DNA of 59,541 nucleotides, taken from positions 1-59,541 of the forward strand of contig JASLKQ010000007.1 of the NCBI GenBank assembly GCA_030747505.1. The letters are read 5' to 3'. This DNA is from Verrucomicrobiota bacterium (GTDB lineage Bacteria > Verrucomicrobiota > Verrucomicrobiia > Limisphaerales > UBA1100). Numbering within the stretch: position 1 is the stretch's first letter; each line of letters starts with the position of its first letter. Shown in pieces: positions 24,623 through 36,053 of this stretch. The notes beneath the pieces are model-generated. The model was not told where the DNA came from and did no database searches. It saw only the letters and a list, made by a program, of their open reading frames with translations. The position numbers and the translations under genes were made by a program.

Positions 24623-25017
24623 CAGTCATCTTTGAGAACCTCAAGAGCCTTGCTTGCATCATCCACCCGCAACACAAGCAGTCCCTTTCGAGACTTGGGC
24701 GCAGTAGCACAATACAGGTATTCTATGTTCACCTTGGCCTTGCCAAGTGCCCGTGCTAACTCAGCCAACTCTCCGGGCTTATTAGTGCTATCAACCAATA
24801 ACACCTCATCCTCCACAACCATGGCCCCATTTTCCTCCAGCAACCAAATGGCAGTCTGTGTATCATCTACCACCATTCTCACCACACTATGATCAACGGT
24901 GTCACTGGTACTCAGGGCGTGGATATTGATGCCCTTTTCAGAAAATGCCTCGCACACACGCGCAAGAGCGCCCGGCTCATTATCGAGAAAAATCGCCAGT
25001 TGTTTTGCAATTTCCAT
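24622..25017 (-). CDS. Tandem ACT-domain protein
   Basis: A 131-residue protein made of two ACT domains (about 5-65 and 70-130): KQLAIFLDNEPGALARVCEAF with NIHALSTSDTVDHSVVRMVV, then LLVDSTNKPGELAELARAL with VNIEYLYCATAP. ACT domains bind amino acids and give feedback control. Stand-alone pairs like this are often annotated as amino-acid-binding regulators. Its place between gltD and mnmA suggests it senses an amino acid linked to nitrogen assimilation. The ligand is unknown. Confidence 0.85.
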   Translation of the reverse strand: MEIAKQLAIFLDNEPGALARVCEAFSEKGINIHALSTSDTVDHSVVRMVVDDTQTAIWLLEENGAMVVEDEVLLVDSTNKPGELAELARALGKAKVNIEYLYCATAPKSRKGLLVLRVDDASKALEVLKDD

Positions 25018-25076
25018 AATCTATAAGGGTTATTTTGAATGGAAAGCCTAACACAAATTCACCGATTCGCAATAGG

Positions 25077-26660
25077 CTAGACTCCTGCCAACGCACTGCC
25101 TTGGGTAATTCCCGGAGCCGGAAGCAGGCTCGAACCCGTGAGATATCGGTCAATAGTGCGCGCAGCGCCGCGCCCCTCATTAATGGCCCACACCACCAGC
25201 GACTGCCCTCGCCGACAATCTCCAGCCACGAAAACGCCCTCAATATTGGTGGTAAATTCACCATGTTCCCCAATAAAAGTTTGCCAGTTGCCCCGCGGAT
25301 TTTGTGTTTCGAGCCCGAGCATTTCCCCCACTTCGAGTTCAGGACCAACAAAGCCGGTGGCCAATAGCACAAGATCTGCAGGCCATTCTTTTTCAGATCC
25401 TTCCACCTCACTAAAAGGAGCTCCGCCCTCAACCGGTTTGGACCAATCGACCTCAACGGTTTTAACGCCTTTTATATGACCGTCTTGGTCACCAACAAAT
25501 TCCTTGGCCAGAATGTTATAAGCTCGGGGATCTTTTCCATTCTTCGCCATATTTTCCTCGTGCGAATAATCGAGGCGGTAAATACGCGGCCATTGCGGCC
25601 AGGGATTATTGGCAGCACGTTCCGAGGGAGGCTTGTCGAGCAATTCAAAATTCACCACATCTTTGCAACCGTGGCGCAACGAGGTGCCAATACAGTCAGC
25701 CCCGGTATCGCCACCCCCGATTACAATCACGTGTTTATCTTCGGCAGAAAGATAAGCTCCATCATCGAGGTTCGAATCGAGAAGGCTCTTGGTATTGCGG
25801 GTAAGGAAGTCCATTGCAAAATGAATCCCTTTCAAATCACGACCTGGATTGCGGCCGGTGGGATCAAAGGGCTTGGTCGCACCTGTAGCCATCAGTACGG
25901 CGTCGAACTCCTCCTGCAAAGCCTTTGGGTCGATATACTGCATCTCGCAGCCGCGTTCCTCCATTATCTGCGTCATGTGTCCGGAGGCTAAATCCTCTTT
26001 TTTACCCACGTGAGCGCAGGTAACAAACTTTACCCCCGCCTCACGCATGAGATTAACGCGACGCTCAACTACTTCCTTGTCGAGTTTCATGTTTGGGATG
26101 CCGTACATCAACAACCCCCCGATGCGGTCAGCCCTCTCATAAACAGTAACTTCATGGCCAACCTTGTTCAACTGGTCCGCTGCAGCCAATCCGGCCGGGC
26201 CGGAGCCAACAATGGCAATCTGTTTTCCGGTGCGCACGCTCGGCGGACTGGCACTCACCCAGCCCTCATCAAAAGCACGATTAATAATTGTGTTTTCGAT
26301 GTTCTTGATGGTCACTGGTGGATTGGTGATACCCAGCACGCAGGACCCCTCGCAAGGTGCGGGACAAACACGACCTGTGAATTCAGGAAAATTATTGGTT
26401 CTATGGAGACGGTCAATCGCCTCTTTCCAGCGCTTCTGGTATACAAGATGATTCCATTCGGGTATCAGGTTGTCTATCGGGCAACCATTTGCCGACTGAC
26501 AAAACGGCACGCCACAATCCATGCAACGGGCTCCCTGCATCTGTAAATGATCCTCTTCTGGCCTTGAATTAATTTCCCCATAGTCCTTTAGGCGTTCCAG
26601 AGAATCCCGATAAGGGACCGGTTCGCGCTCAAACTCCATGAATCCGGTTGGTTTACCCAT
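25077..26660 (-). CDS. gltD: Glutamate synthase small (beta) subunit
   Basis: A 527-residue NAD(P)H-dependent beta subunit of glutamate synthase, which passes electrons to GltB. The N-terminal ferredoxin-like Cys cluster is visible in [16 protein letters not shown] and [12 protein letters not shown]. The FAD motif is [17 protein letters not shown], the second Rossmann motif is [13 protein letters not shown], and the FAD tail is [19 protein letters not shown]. It follows gltB by 29 nt in the normal gltBD order. Confidence 0.95.
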   Translation of the reverse strand: MGKPTGFMEFEREPVPYRDSLERLKDYGEINSRPEEDHLQMQGARCMDCGVPFCQSANGCPIDNLIPEWNHLVYQKRWKEAIDRLHRTNNFPEFTGRVCPAPCEGSCVLGITNPPVTIKNIENTIINRAFDEGWVSASPPSVRTGKQIAIVGSGPAGLAAADQLNKVGHEVTVYERADRIGGLLMYGIPNMKLDKEVVERRVNLMREAGVKFVTCAHVGKKEDLASGHMTQIMEERGCEMQYIDPKALQEEFDAVLMATGATKPFDPTGRNPGRDLKGIHFAMDFLTRNTKSLLDSNLDDGAYLSAEDKHVIVIGGGDTGADCIGTSLRHGCKDVVNFELLDKPPSERAANNPWPQWPRIYRLDYSHEENMAKNGKDPRAYNILAKEFVGDQDGHIKGVKTVEVDWSKPVEGGAPFSEVEGSEKEWPADLVLLATGFVGPELEVGEMLGLETQNPRGNWQTFIGEHGEFTTNIEGVFVAGDCRRGQSLVVWAINEGRGAARTIDRYLTGSSLLPAPGITQGSALAGV

Positions 26661-26689
26661 TTAAAAAATCCTTTTTCAGCCAAGTCTAC

Positions 26690-29600
26690 TCAGGCAACCA
26701 GCTCCTTTTTGGCCTGTTTGCGTTCCAGAAGAACACGTTTGTAGTCTGTTGGCATCACTTTGACAAACTGACCCAGCGTACCACTCCAGTTATCCAACAC
26801 CTCTCTGGCTACCGTCGATCCAGTGCGCTCGGCGTGCTCCTCAATGAGTCCCTGCAATTCGGCAATGTCTTCGGCTTCCTCTACTTTTTCCAATTCCACC
26901 ATCTCCATGTTACATTTGGGGGCAAATTCAACATTCGGATCCCAAATATAGGCCACGCCCCCACTCATGCCTGCGGCAAAATTACGGCCGGTGGAACCTA
27001 GAATTACTGCACGGCCACCAGTCATATACTCACAACCATGATCTCCCACCCCTTCGATCACTGCCTGAGCACCGCTATTACGCACACAGAATCTTTCGGC
27101 CGCAACTCCACGGAAGAAGGCTTTGCCCCCAGTCGCTCCATATAGGCAAACATTGCCAACGAGGATATTTTCTTCGGACTTAAACGTGGAAACTTTTGGT
27201 GGATAGATTGTAAGCTTGCCCCCAGATAACCCCTTGCCAACATAATCATTGGCGTCCCCTTCAAGTTCTATGCTCACACCCTGCGCCAGAAACGCCCCGA
27301 GACTTTGCCCTGCCGAACCTGTAAACTTAATTTTTACGGTATCCTCGGGAAGCAACCCCGCACCATGCGCCTTGGCCAGCTCGTTGCTAAGAATTGTCCC
27401 TACAGTACGGTCGGTATTTACGATCGGCAAATCGATGTTAACGGACTCCCCATTTTCCAGTGCTGGCGCTGCCAAATCCAAAAGCTTCATGTCGAGCACC
27501 TGATCCAGTCCATGATCTTGAGCCTGAGTGCAATAGGTACCGACTTCAGGATGCGGTTTTTGGATTGGGGTAAGGATGGCGCTCAGATCAATGCCATCGG
27601 CTTTCCAGTGATCGATGGCCTTTTGCATTTCCAATACATCCACACGGCCAATCATTTCATTGACCGTCCTGAAACCGAGTTGCGCCATGATCTCTCTTGC
27701 CTCCTCGGCTACCATAAAGAGATAGTTCACCACGTAGTCCGGTGACCCGTTAAATTTCTTCCGCAACTCCTTGTTTTGCGTCGCTATCCCCACCGGGCAG
27801 GTATTCAAATGACACTTGCGCATCATGATACAACCCATGGTGATGAGCGGCGCGGTAGAAAACCCCATCTCCTCGGCACCCAAGAGTGCGGCAATCACCA
27901 CATCACGTCCCGTTTTGAGTCCTCCATCTGTCTGCAACACAACACGACTCCGGAGGTCATTGAGCACCAGCGTCTGATGTGTCTCGGCAATGCCCAACTC
28001 CCACGGCAAGCCTGCATGCTTGATGCTGGTCAAGGGCGAAGCCCCAGTGCCACCGGTCTCCCCAGAAATCAATATGTGATCTGCCTTGGCCTTGGTAACT
28101 CCTGAAGCAACCGTACCCACTCCCATCTCTGAGACGAGCTTTACACTCACACGCGAGGCACGATTGGCGTTCTTCAGGTCATGGATCAGTTGCGCCAAGT
28201 CCTCAATCGAGTAGATATCATGGTGAGGAGGCGGGCTTATAAGTCCCACTCCCGGGGTGCTGTGACGGATCCGGGCAATGGTTTCATCCACCTTCCGACC
28301 AGGAAGTTCGCCTCCTTCGCCGGGCTTGGCCCCTTGGGAGATCTTGATCTGGAGCTCATCGGCATTGGTGAGATACCAGATGGTGACCCCGAATCGTCCT
28401 GAGGCAATCTGTTTGATGGCCGAACGCTTGGAGTCTCCATTAGGCAATGGATCAAATCTCTCAGGATCTTCACCGCCTTCACCGGTATTACTCTTGCCTC
28501 CCAGGCGGTTCATGGCAATCGCAAGTCCTTCATGGGCTTCTGCTGAGATAGAACCAAAACTCATTGCCCCGGTGCAAAAACGTTTAACGATCTCTCCAGC
28601 TGGCTCCACTTCTTCAATCGGAATCGCCCCCTCATTCACTCCCTCCCTAAACTCCATCAACCCTCGCAGGGCACAACGCGCCTTGGTGTCGCCATTGATG
28701 TGATCAGAAAATTGTTTGTAAGAATCAAAATTGTTTGTCCGGGCAGCAACCTGAAGTGCAGCAATCGAATTTGGATTCCACATATGCTTTTCCCCTTCCG
28801 CACGCCAATGAAATTCCCCTGGATTAGGTAGGCTCATCATCTTGTCCTCTTCACGCGAAGGGAAACCCAATGCATGCCGGCGAAGCATTTCCTCAGCCAG
28901 CTCATCAAGATTCACCCCCTGAACACGACTCGCCGTACCCGCAAAGCAGAGATCGATCACTTCATCCTTTAGGCCAATTGCCTCGAAAATTTGTGCCCCT
29001 TTATAGGAATGCAAAGTGGAGATCCCCATTTTTGCCATCACCTTGAGCATCCCCTTGGCAACGCCCTTACGGTAAGCGGTCACAAGGGATGGGTCATCGC
29101 CAAACTCTTCAGTATCGCACAGCCCTTCACGACGGGCTTTCCAGAGAGCCTCAAATGCCAGGTAGGGGTTAATGGCATCAGCCCCATAACCAATCAGGAG
29201 GCAGTGATGATGAACTTCCCGCGCCTCGCCCGTTTCCAGCACCAGGCCAATCTGCGTCCGCAACGCGTTCTTCACCAAGTAATGATGAACCGCACCGGTT
29301 GCCATCAAAGTACTCACAGGTACGCGCTCTTGGGACACCGCTCGATCACTCAGTATGGCCAAGCTATAGCCATCCTTGATTGCCTGCTCAGCTTCTTCAC
29401 AAATCCGCTCTAATGTTCTGGCAACCCCGGCAATGCCTTCAGATTTTGGGAAAGTGATGTCTATTTCCCTGGAACGCCATCCCCGGTAATCCATCCCTTT
29501 AAGGGCATGAAGTTCATGGTTGGTAAGAATCGGGTGTGGTAGACGTAAACGCTGGGCGTGCTCCTCGGTGGTCTCGAGCAGGTTCTTCTCAGGACCAACG

Positions 29601-31270
29601 TAACATTCGAGTGACATAATCACCTCCTCACGGATGGAGTCGATGGCTGGGTTGGTCACCTGCGCGAAGAGCTGCCTAAAATAATCATAAATCATGCGCG
29701 GCTTATCACTCAGACAAGCCAATGCGGCGTCGTTACCCATTGACCCAAGAGGGTCGCGTTTCTCATGCACCAAGGGCAACAGCATGAACTGCATGGTCTC
29801 AGCAGTGAACCCGAAGGCCTGCATGCGCATTAAAAGAGTTTCTTCATCCAATCCGGGTGAAGGGCCTGCAGCAGCAATGTCATCGAGCTCAATTCGCTGC
29901 TTCTTTACCCAATCACCGTATGGTCGCTGGGAGGCAAACTCAGCTTTAATCTCCTCATCAGGCACCATCTGGCCTTTCTCAAAATCGACAAGGAAAAGAC
30001 GGCCGGGCTGGAGCCGCCCCTTAGCCTTTACGTTGGATGGATCAACCGGAATTACCCCCACTTCACTGGCCATGATCACGTGATCGTCATGAGTCAGGTA
30101 ATAACGACTGGGGCGAAGACCGTTGCGGTCCAGAACCGCCCCAATATATTTACCATCAGTAAAGGCAATCGAAGCAGGTCCATCCCACGGCTCCATGATG
30201 CAGGAATTGTACTCGTAAAAGTCCCGTTTGGCCCGACCCATCTGTTTATGCTTCTGCCATGCCTCAGGCACCATTAGCAGCACAGCCTCCTGTAAGGTCC
30301 GACCCGTCATCAACAAAAACTCCAAGGCATTATCAAAGTTTCCTGAATCGGAACACTCCGGCTCCATAATTGGATAAAGTTTTTTGAGATTCTCCCCGAG
30401 TAGCTCACTTTCCATGGTGCCCTCACGCGAGCGCATCGCATTCACGTTGCCTCGAAGTGTGTTGATCTCACCATTGTGACTCATAAACCGGAAAGGCTGC
30501 GCTCGATCCCAGCTCGGAAAGGTGTTGGTAGAAAAACGCGAATGCACCATCGCCAGATGCGTGGAAAAATTCGGCTCGGCCAAATCGGTGAAGTACTGGG
30601 TTACCTGCGCGGTATTCAGCATCCCCTTATAGATCATTACCTTGGTGGAGAGACTGCAAATATAGAAAAGCAAACGCTGCTCAAGCGTTTCATCAAAGCG
30701 AAGCTGATGGCTGGCGCGTTTACGAATGATATATAACTGCCTTTCAAAAGCATCCCCTTCCAACCCATCGGCTGCCCCAATAAAGAGCTGCATGATACAG
30801 GGTTCAGCAGCAAGCGCCGCCGGGCCGACATTAGCCGCTTCAGCATCTACGGGCACTTGGCGCCACCCAAGACACTGTTGACCGTGTTCAGCAATGATAC
30901 CTTCCACGACCTTGATGCACTTTTTGCGTTCACCTTCAATCTTTGGCAAAAAAACCAAACCCGCCCCAAAGCACCCCTTCTGTGGCAAGTCGAGCCCCAA
31001 ATCATCCTTAGCCTTATTACGCAAAAATCCATCGGGTAGCCCGACTAGAATACCGGCCCCATCCCCGGTATTAGGCTCACAACCACATCCTCCACGGTGC
31101 TCCATATTCTCGAGCATTTGAAGAGCATCTAGCACGATCCGGTGATTCGGCTCGCCCTTCATGTTGGCCACAAATCCAACTCCGCAACTATCCTTCTCGG
31201 AAGCAGGATCATAAAGACCCTGTTTCTTCGGAAATCCAATCTGACTATTGCTTCTCATCAACCTAAACAC
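26690..31270 (-). CDS. gltB: Glutamate synthase large (alpha) subunit
   Basis: A 1526-residue enzyme that makes two glutamate from glutamine and 2-oxoglutarate. The class II glutamine amidotransferase domain starts at the mature Cys in [14 protein letters not shown] (Cys29 from this start, Cys25 if the ATG at 31258 is used), implying propeptide removal. The central and FMN-binding synthase domains include [20 protein letters not shown] and the [3Fe-4S] Cys cluster in [17 protein letters not shown]-terminal beta-helix domain is rich in Gly. A promoter-like pair is seen upstream at 31313-31340. It is first in the operon with gltD, the ACT protein, mnmA and the SUMF1 lipoprotein. Confidence 0.97.
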   Translation of the reverse strand: MFRLMRSNSQIGFPKKQGLYDPASEKDSCGVGFVANMKGEPNHRIVLDALQMLENMEHRGGCGCEPNTGDGAGILVGLPDGFLRNKAKDDLGLDLPQKGCFGAGLVFLPKIEGERKKCIKVVEGIIAEHGQQCLGWRQVPVDAEAANVGPAALAAEPCIMQLFIGAADGLEGDAFERQLYIIRKRASHQLRFDETLEQRLLFYICSLSTKVMIYKGMLNTAQVTQYFTDLAEPNFSTHLAMVHSRFSTNTFPSWDRAQPFRFMSHNGEINTLRGNVNAMRSREGTMESELLGENLKKLYPIMEPECSDSGNFDNALEFLLMTGRTLQEAVLLMVPEAWQKHKQMGRAKRDFYEYNSCIMEPWDGPASIAFTDGKYIGAVLDRNGLRPSRYYLTHDDHVIMASEVGVIPVDPSNVKAKGRLQPGRLFLVDFEKGQMVPDEEIKAEFASQRPYGDWVKKQRIELDDIAAAGPSPGLDEETLLMRMQAFGFTAETMQFMLLPLVHEKRDPLGSMGNDAALACLSDKPRMIYDYFRQLFAQVTNPAIDSIREEVIMSLECYVGPEKNLLETTEEHAQRLRLPHPILTNHELHALKGMDYRGWRSREIDITFPKSEGIAGVARTLERICEEAEQAIKDGYSLAILSDRAVSQERVPVSTLMATGAVHHYLVKNALRTQIGLVLETGEAREVHHHCLLIGYGADAINPYLAFEALWKARREGLCDTEEFGDDPSLVTAYRKGVAKGMLKVMAKMGISTLHSYKGAQIFEAIGLKDEVIDLCFAGTASRVQGVNLDELAEEMLRRHALGFPSREEDKMMSLPNPGEFHWRAEGEKHMWNPNSIAALQVAARTNNFDSYKQFSDHINGDTKARCALRGLMEFREGVNEGAIPIEEVEPAGEIVKRFCTGAMSFGSISAEAHEGLAIAMNRLGGKSNTGEGGEDPERFDPLPNGDSKRSAIKQIASGRFGVTIWYLTNADELQIKISQGAKPGEGGELPGRKVDETIARIRHSTPGVGLISPPPHHDIYSIEDLAQLIHDLKNANRASRVSVKLVSEMGVGTVASGVTKAKADHILISGETGGTGASPLTSIKHAGLPWELGIAETHQTLVLNDLRSRVVLQTDGGLKTGRDVVIAALLGAEEMGFSTAPLITMGCIMMRKCHLNTCPVGIATQNKELRKKFNGSPDYVVNYLFMVAEEAREIMAQLGFRTVNEMIGRVDVLEMQKAIDHWKADGIDLSAILTPIQKPHPEVGTYCTQAQDHGLDQVLDMKLLDLAAPALENGESVNIDLPIVNTDRTVGTILSNELAKAHGAGLLPEDTVKIKFTGSAGQSLGAFLAQGVSIELEGDANDYVGKGLSGGKLTIYPPKVSTFKSEENILVGNVCLYGATGGKAFFRGVAAERFCVRNSGAQAVIEGVGDHGCEYMTGGRAVILGSTGRNFAAGMSGGVAYIWDPNVEFAPKCNMEMVELEKVEEAEDIAELQGLIEEHAERTGSTVAREVLDNWSGTLGQFVKVMPTDYKRVLLERKQAKKELVA

Positions 31271-31312
31271 AGTATTTCCGTCATAAACGGCCGCCCGAAT
31301 GAGGGGTCGGGG

Positions 31313-31340
31313 AGTATATGGATGGAGGAATTTTGAGCAA
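31313..31340 (-). promoter_or_regulatory. Candidate gltB promoter
   Basis: On the minus strand TTGCTC (31340-31335), a 16-bp spacer and TATACT (31318-31313) lie 43 bp before the gltB start at 31270. The -10 matches at five of six positions. Confidence 0.4.
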
Positions 31341-31360
31341 TGAAAGAATAATGCGTTTTT

Positions 31361-31389
31361 TTGACTATATTGGAATAATAATAAATATT
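31361..31389 (+). promoter_or_regulatory. Candidate promoter for the SirB1-like gene
   Basis: TTGACT (31361-31366), 17 bp, then AATATT (31384-31389) within a very AT-rich tract, 52 bp before the ATG at 31442. The -10 is imperfect. Confidence 0.35.
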
Positions 31390-31441
31390 GGGGGCCCTCG
31401 GTTGCATCCCAAGCTAACCAATGTCAAATTGCCTCGAATAA

Positions 31442-32314
31442 ATGGGCTCCACGAATTCAAAGTCAGCAACTCCTAAGCTCGCTAACAGTAAAAAATCGGC
31501 GTTGCTATCTCTCTTGGCGGACGAAGACCCCTCAGTGCATAAAGTAATTCGCGAGGAAATTATTTCTTATGGCCCCACGGTATCCACATGGCTAAGAGAC
31601 TATGCGTTGGATGAAAACCCCTTGTTGCGTAGGCGCACCCAGGAAATCATAACTCACTTTGACCGACTCGAAGCGGACACGAAGTTCCACGCTTTTTGCC
31701 TAAACCATGGTGAAACTTTTGATCTCGAGGAGGCCTGCTGGCTTTTATCCAAAACGGTTTATCCAAGGATGAATCCCACCGCATACAGCGCCATCCTGGA
31801 TGACCATGCCCATAACCTTATGCAAAAGATCGATTTCGGGGCCGAACCTGAAGGGATTATAGCATCCATCAACCACTACCTGTTCAAATCCATAGGTTAT
31901 CAGGGAAACGAAGAGGAATATTATTCAGCGGAAAACAGTTATCTCAACCGCGTTATTGATCTAAGGTCAGGGAACCCCATCTCTCTATGCATTATTTACC
32001 TCTTGGCATGTCAACGGTTGGGCCTGCCGGTCACCGGCATCGGTCTTCCTGGGCATTTTCTTTGCCGTTTTCAAAATTCCCGGCAGGAATTGTATATTGA
32101 CGCATTTAATTTGGGGCGCGTCTTAACCAAGACCGATTGCATGAAATATTTGAAACAATCGGGCTACGAATTTCACGAGACCTTTCTCATGCCATCGAGT
32201 CCACGTCGCATCCTGTTACGCATATGCAGCAATCTCCATCAGATTTACCTTCATGATGGACAAAAGAAAGACGCGGCACGATTACAAGGCTACATCGTCT
32301 CCCTATCCAAATAA
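31442..32314 (+). CDS. SirB1-family transglutaminase-like protein
   Basis: A 290-residue protein. Residues 1-80 are a helical HEAT-like segment (LLADEDPSVHKVIREEI). From about 100 on there is a SirB1/YchA transglutaminase-like domain: LDDHAHNLMQ, NHYLFKSIGYQGNEEEYY, NSYLNRVIDLRSGNPISLCIIYLLACQRLGLP, GIGLPGHFLCRF and LYIDAFNLGRVL. The Cys, His and Asp expected for a transglutaminase-like triad are suggested by SLCIIY, PGHF and IDAF. The biochemical role is not known. It is divergent from gltB and monocistronic in appearance. Confidence 0.85.
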   Translation: MGSTNSKSATPKLANSKKSALLSLLADEDPSVHKVIREEIISYGPTVSTWLRDYALDENPLLRRRTQEIITHFDRLEADTKFHAFCLNHGETFDLEEACWLLSKTVYPRMNPTAYSAILDDHAHNLMQKIDFGAEPEGIIASINHYLFKSIGYQGNEEEYYSAENSYLNRVIDLRSGNPISLCIIYLLACQRLGLPVTGIGLPGHFLCRFQNSRQELYIDAFNLGRVLTKTDCMKYLKQSGYEFHETFLMPSSPRRILLRICSNLHQIYLHDGQKKDAARLQGYIVSLSK

Positions 32315-32393
32315 CATGATTCATCATGCTTACGCAATTTCCTTGGAAACTTTGCGCCTCCTGCCATAACCTGTTCCCTCTGACCGGGAGTTA

Positions 32394-32399
32394 TAATAC
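32394..32399 (+). promoter_or_regulatory. Consensus -10 box before the GYF/MORN gene
   Basis: A perfect TATAAT lies at 32394-32399, only 2 bp before the TTG codon at 32402. No good -35 is visible at the usual distance. If it is active, transcription starts around 32405 and the gene would use the TTG at 32411. Confidence 0.3.
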
Positions 32400-32401
32400 C
32401 A

Positions 32402-33544
32402 TTGAATATTTTGATCAATCGCGATGGGAACCATCTGGGCCCTTATACATACGATCAAGTCAGCCAGCTGCTCGCTGAAAGAAAGCTACAGGCTTGGGAT
32501 ATCGCGTGGCCTGATGGGGCGCGCGAGTGGGTGACCTTGGACCAAATTGATGGACTCACTGAACGAGCGTTTGCTCTGCGCGACCAGCGGTTGTCTGAGG
32601 AAAACGGCCGATCTTCAGCAGGGCATTCTATTCCCAACGCCAAATTCATAACTTCGAGTCAGACCATTCAATCACCTAAACGCGACTGGAGCCGGGTTTG
32701 GGTTTGGACCCTAATGGTTTTGATCCTTGCTGGATCGCTATTCATCTGGAACCAGAAGCTCAACAAATCAATACTCATCGATGATCTGAATCAACGTGAT
32801 GATGGATTGACCTATACGGAAGGCGCAAATCAGCCTTTCAGCGGAACGGCTTATGGGCATTTCAACGACGGCTCACTTTGGAAAAAAGTCCAATTCGAAA
32901 ACGGCTTGCGTCATGGCGAGCACACCCTTTGGCATATCAATGGAAGTATCGCCCTCAAGGAGAGTTATCATAGCGGAGTGCTCAAGAAAGCCACCAGTTA
33001 TGACTTTTCAGGCACCCCCTCAGGCCAATACCAGAACGGTGAAGGCATCCTAGTCCTTTACTGGCCCGTGAGCGGCATTCGCTCACAAAAACAAGTCTAT
33101 AAGAAGTGGAAAATTGTTGAGCACACTATCTGGGACAAAAATGGCCGCATACTTTCCTCCCCCACCTCCCGCCTGCCGACCTCGAATACAATTCACAGCA
33201 CCAACCAAACAGTCAGTATCCCCAATAGTCCCGTCTTAACCGCTCAAACCAACCAAATCCCGGTACCTGGACTTTTGCCTGCAAGAGGCAAACTCTGGTT
33301 AATAGGTAGCAAAGAGAACTCTACTAGTATTGAAGAGATAGATAAGAGGATCGACCTTATTTATGCCAATAAATATTACACGAACATCGTGAATGAATTC
33401 GGCAGACCTGATGAAATATTTGAAAATAAGGTATATGTATACAGGAATATGCGGGTTCGACATCTGTCAAAAGACGCTGAACATACTCAAGTTCTTTTTC
33501 ATTTCGTCAACGGATACGTAAACCTCACCGAAGCACTTCCCTAA
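32402..33544 (+). CDS. Membrane protein with GYF_2 and MORN/YwqK-type repeats
   Basis: A 380-residue protein starting at a TTG (32402; a second TTG at 32411 is also possible). Residues 1-55 form a GYF_2 domain (GPYTYDQVSQLLAERKLQAWD followed by WPDGAREWVTL), a peptide-binding module common in PVC bacteria. One membrane helix lies near 98-117 (VWVWTLMVLILAGSLFIWN). Two to three YwqK/MORN hairpins follow (FSGTAYGHFNDGSLWKKVQF, ENGLRHGEHTLWHINGS), then a Ser/Thr/Asn/Pro-rich linker and a C-terminal domain without match. It is probably anchored with the GYF domain in the cytoplasm. The function is unknown. Confidence 0.7.
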   Translation: MNILINRDGNHLGPYTYDQVSQLLAERKLQAWDIAWPDGAREWVTLDQIDGLTERAFALRDQRLSEENGRSSAGHSIPNAKFITSSQTIQSPKRDWSRVWVWTLMVLILAGSLFIWNQKLNKSILIDDLNQRDDGLTYTEGANQPFSGTAYGHFNDGSLWKKVQFENGLRHGEHTLWHINGSIALKESYHSGVLKKATSYDFSGTPSGQYQNGEGILVLYWPVSGIRSQKQVYKKWKIVEHTIWDKNGRILSSPTSRLPTSNTIHSTNQTVSIPNSPVLTAQTNQIPVPGLLPARGKLWLIGSKENSTSIEEIDKRIDLIYANKYYTNIVNEFGRPDEIFENKVYVYRNMRVRHLSKDAEHTQVLFHFVNGYVNLTEALP

Positions 33545-33674
33545 ACCATTCAATCTAAAGCAAAAAGCCCTCCATATATTTCATAGTCTATCTAGTCGGT
33601 TACTGACAAGACGCAGCTAAATTGTGAAGTATTCTATCTTGTTCAAACCCACGTCGTTGTATTGATTCGACCCA

Positions 33675-34109
33675 ATGAGGGCCACAAAACTATTCGTTCT
33701 GATGACGGTTGCTGTAATCTTGAACACAGGCTGCTACTCCACTGCTGATGACAAGTCCAAGTTTACCCTTGTGCCGGGACGAGCCGATTCTGTTGAAAGA
33801 CGGTATGACAAGCCCGTAGCGGAAGTTATGGCCGCTGTCCGTAGTGCCCTCGGGGCAATGGGCACCATAACCGGGGAAGAGGTGACAAAAAATGTCATCA
33901 CCGCACGAATTAATACTAACTATGTTTGGGTTAAGGTTACCCCAGACAAGCAGGCGCCTGAAGCGATCTCAGCCGTACGGTTCCAAGTACGGACCAAGTC
34001 TTCATGGATTGTAGGGGGTCGCCAGCCTGATCTTCAAACCGCCTCGGCAATCGCCGAGCAAACCACTCTGGCCCTAATCGCAGCCGCCAATCCACAACCA
34101 ATAAACTAA
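33675..34109 (+). CDS. Small lipoprotein of unknown function
   Basis: A 144-residue protein with a lipoprotein signal (KLFVLMTVAVILNTGC, lipobox Cys20). The mature part begins YSTADDKSKF and has one compact alpha/beta region: KPVAEVMAAVRSALGAMG, TITGEEVTKNVITARINTNYVWVKVTP, SAVRFQVRTKSSWIVGGR. The layout resembles DUF3568-type lipoproteins (a helix, then four strands), but I am not sure of the family. The stop overlaps that of the convergent TPR gene by four bases (CTAA). Confidence 0.65.
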   Translation: MRATKLFVLMTVAVILNTGCYSTADDKSKFTLVPGRADSVERRYDKPVAEVMAAVRSALGAMGTITGEEVTKNVITARINTNYVWVKVTPDKQAPEAISAVRFQVRTKSSWIVGGRQPDLQTASAIAEQTTLALIAAANPQPIN

Positions 34110-35137
34110 ACCATATCCTTGATTCTCGTGAGGCGATTTTTCGCTTCATCGCTAAAAGGCAAATCCGGGTAGCGCGCGATAATCTGCTGCAGACATTGCC
34201 GTGCTCCATCGACGTTGTTCTTCTTTAAATGCCAATCTGCCATCAAATTCAACCAACGCGATATATCCCGCGGCTGTTGGAATGGATTTGCAAAAAGCTT
34301 GTTCATCTCTTCCCAAGCCAAATCCGGCTTTCCATAACGATCAAAATAAACGCGCGCCAATTGTTCCCGAGTATGGTTGTCAAGTGGATGACCCTCCAAT
34401 TGCTTGAGGCATTCAGAAACAATCTCACTTGCATCTCTGGGATCATTCGAATCAATAGAAAATTCTGCTCTGGCCAAACGTTGGGCGCATGACAGCTCTA
34501 TCCCTGTATCAGGAAATTGGTCTCGCAAGCCAGACAGAGTCTCCTTCATCGATTGTTCGTCTCCTTTTTTTTGCTGCCAATCTGCCAACTGATAAAGAGC
34601 CCTCGCAATCTGGCCTGGTTCATGCTGAGGCTGTGCTGCAATACAGAGAAGTGTACCCTCTGCAGCAGGAAGATCATTCAGCGATTCGAATTGAATCCGG
34701 GCCTTCAGCATTTGCCCTTCGAAATCACATGAAAACTTTTCCAACTCCTCTTCAATCAATTCGATAGCCAACTGAGAATCTCCTTGTCTCCACTTGGATT
34801 CAGCCGCCGAATATAATGGCTTGGGCTCGAGTCGTTCCCCTCCTCCCAATAGCGAATTAATCGCGCTTCCTCCCAAAAAGTCCATCAAGGGGCCTACCCA
34901 GAGCATTCCAACTAAAACCATTGGAGCAATCATCAATAAAGCTCCTATTTTCCCTCCTCCACCCAGTATCCAAGCCCCAATTAACAGTAATACGCTACTG
35001 GCAATTTTAATGATGAAAGGCCCAACGGGATCATCCTCCCAAGCACCTGCTTTTTCACGCTTACTTCGCAGGTGGATGTTTAAAACAAAAAGAGCCACTG
35101 CTCCCACAACCCATAACAAGCACAACCAGCCTTTCAT
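34106..35137 (-). CDS. Membrane-anchored TPR-repeat protein
   Basis: A 343-residue protein. Three hydrophobic segments lie in the first 95 residues (LCLLWVVGAVALFVLNIHL, IIKIASSVLLLIGAWILGG, IGALLMIAPMVLVGMLWVG). The remaining 240 residues are helical repeats of TPR type (SKWRQGDSQLAIELIEEELE, ADWHLKKNNVDGARQCLQQI). No enzymatic motif is seen. It is probably a scaffold on the cytoplasmic or periplasmic face. It is coupled to the preceding LolA-like gene by a TAATG overlap. Confidence 0.7.
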   Translation of the reverse strand: MKGWLCLLWVVGAVALFVLNIHLRSKREKAGAWEDDPVGPFIIKIASSVLLLIGAWILGGGGKIGALLMIAPMVLVGMLWVGPLMDFLGGSAINSLLGGGERLEPKPLYSAAESKWRQGDSQLAIELIEEELEKFSCDFEGQMLKARIQFESLNDLPAAEGTLLCIAAQPQHEPGQIARALYQLADWQQKKGDEQSMKETLSGLRDQFPDTGIELSCAQRLARAEFSIDSNDPRDASEIVSECLKQLEGHPLDNHTREQLARVYFDRYGKPDLAWEEMNKLFANPFQQPRDISRWLNLMADWHLKKNNVDGARQCLQQIIARYPDLPFSDEAKNRLTRIKDMV

Positions 35138-35928
35138 TACTTGTTATTTTTAGTTCCGGGAATTTTTTCTAAATCAAAATTGATGGAGGTCCGGGTGTTC
35201 GCTTGCTCATTACGCATCTCCATTTCATTGACATGCCACTGCCCATCAACCTTCTTAAAGGACTTGGGTTCAAAAACCTTCAACAGCCTTCCTTCGCCAT
35301 CAAACAGTTCGGCGCGAATAATCCCCATGGAATCTTCATCCACCCAACTAACAACCTTGCTGTACCCTCCCTGAGCAGCCTTCGCCGGACGACTCACCAA
35401 CACGCTGCATAGCTCACGTCTCCTTGACTCTCGCTTGATGACATTTTGATGCGGCCACCGAAGCATTTCCAGCCCCAGATCAGCCATCCAAAAATCAGAA
35501 TCCGCAAAAGGGCGTGTAGCCTGTTTTTCATCGAGTCTTTCAACTTTCTTCCCAACCCCAGTCCATTCATACTGAGTAATCTGACCAATTTTCTGTTTAA
35601 TTGTTAAGAGCCCCTCATTAATCTTGTATTCATTCACCATAGTTGCCCCTAGAGTAAACGCGCGAAATTGCAGTTTCACAGTTTTGCGGGTGCCCTTGAA
35701 TGCTCGAAACCTCAACTCCCCTTTTCCATTAATTGCGCCGACCGGCCGCAAGGCCTGCATGTACAAAGCCATTTGTGCCCCAAGTTTCCTTTGTAAAGCT
35801 ACATCTTCAATAACCTGAATCTCCTTGGCATCAGGATCATTAATAATGTGCTCAGGCTTAACGGCACCCTGAGTAACGTTAGAAATATAAAGAAGCAAAA
35901 ATATTAAGCAGAAGCGCATATCCACCAT
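35137..35928 (-). CDS. LolA-like outer-membrane lipoprotein-sorting protein
   Basis: A 263-residue exported protein with signal peptide RFCLIFLLLYISNVTQGAV. The mature part has the strand-rich pattern of the LolA/LolB-like group found in PVC bacteria: VKLQFRAFTLGATMVNEYKI, TQYEWTGVGKKVERL, DFWMADLGLEMLRWPHQNVIK, VLVSRPAKAAQGGYSKVVSWV, AELFDGEGRLLKVFEPKSF and QWHVNEMEMRN. Such proteins carry lipid or lipoprotein through the periplasm. The ATG of the TPR gene overlaps its stop by one base, so the two probably act together. Confidence 0.7.
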   Translation of the reverse strand: MVDMRFCLIFLLLYISNVTQGAVKPEHIINDPDAKEIQVIEDVALQRKLGAQMALYMQALRPVGAINGKGELRFRAFKGTRKTVKLQFRAFTLGATMVNEYKINEGLLTIKQKIGQITQYEWTGVGKKVERLDEKQATRPFADSDFWMADLGLEMLRWPHQNVIKRESRRRELCSVLVSRPAKAAQGGYSKVVSWVDEDSMGIIRAELFDGEGRLLKVFEPKSFKKVDGQWHVNEMEMRNEQANTRTSINFDLEKIPGTKNNK

Positions 35929-36053
35929 GTCTTGGACAACTTAAAAGCCAAACCTACGTCTCGCAAGAGTGGGTTTTTACTCTTGTGCCAATCAAATGTG
36001 CCAACTCTCTACAAGTGTGACATATTGACGCAATGACGCACATCTGTTGACCC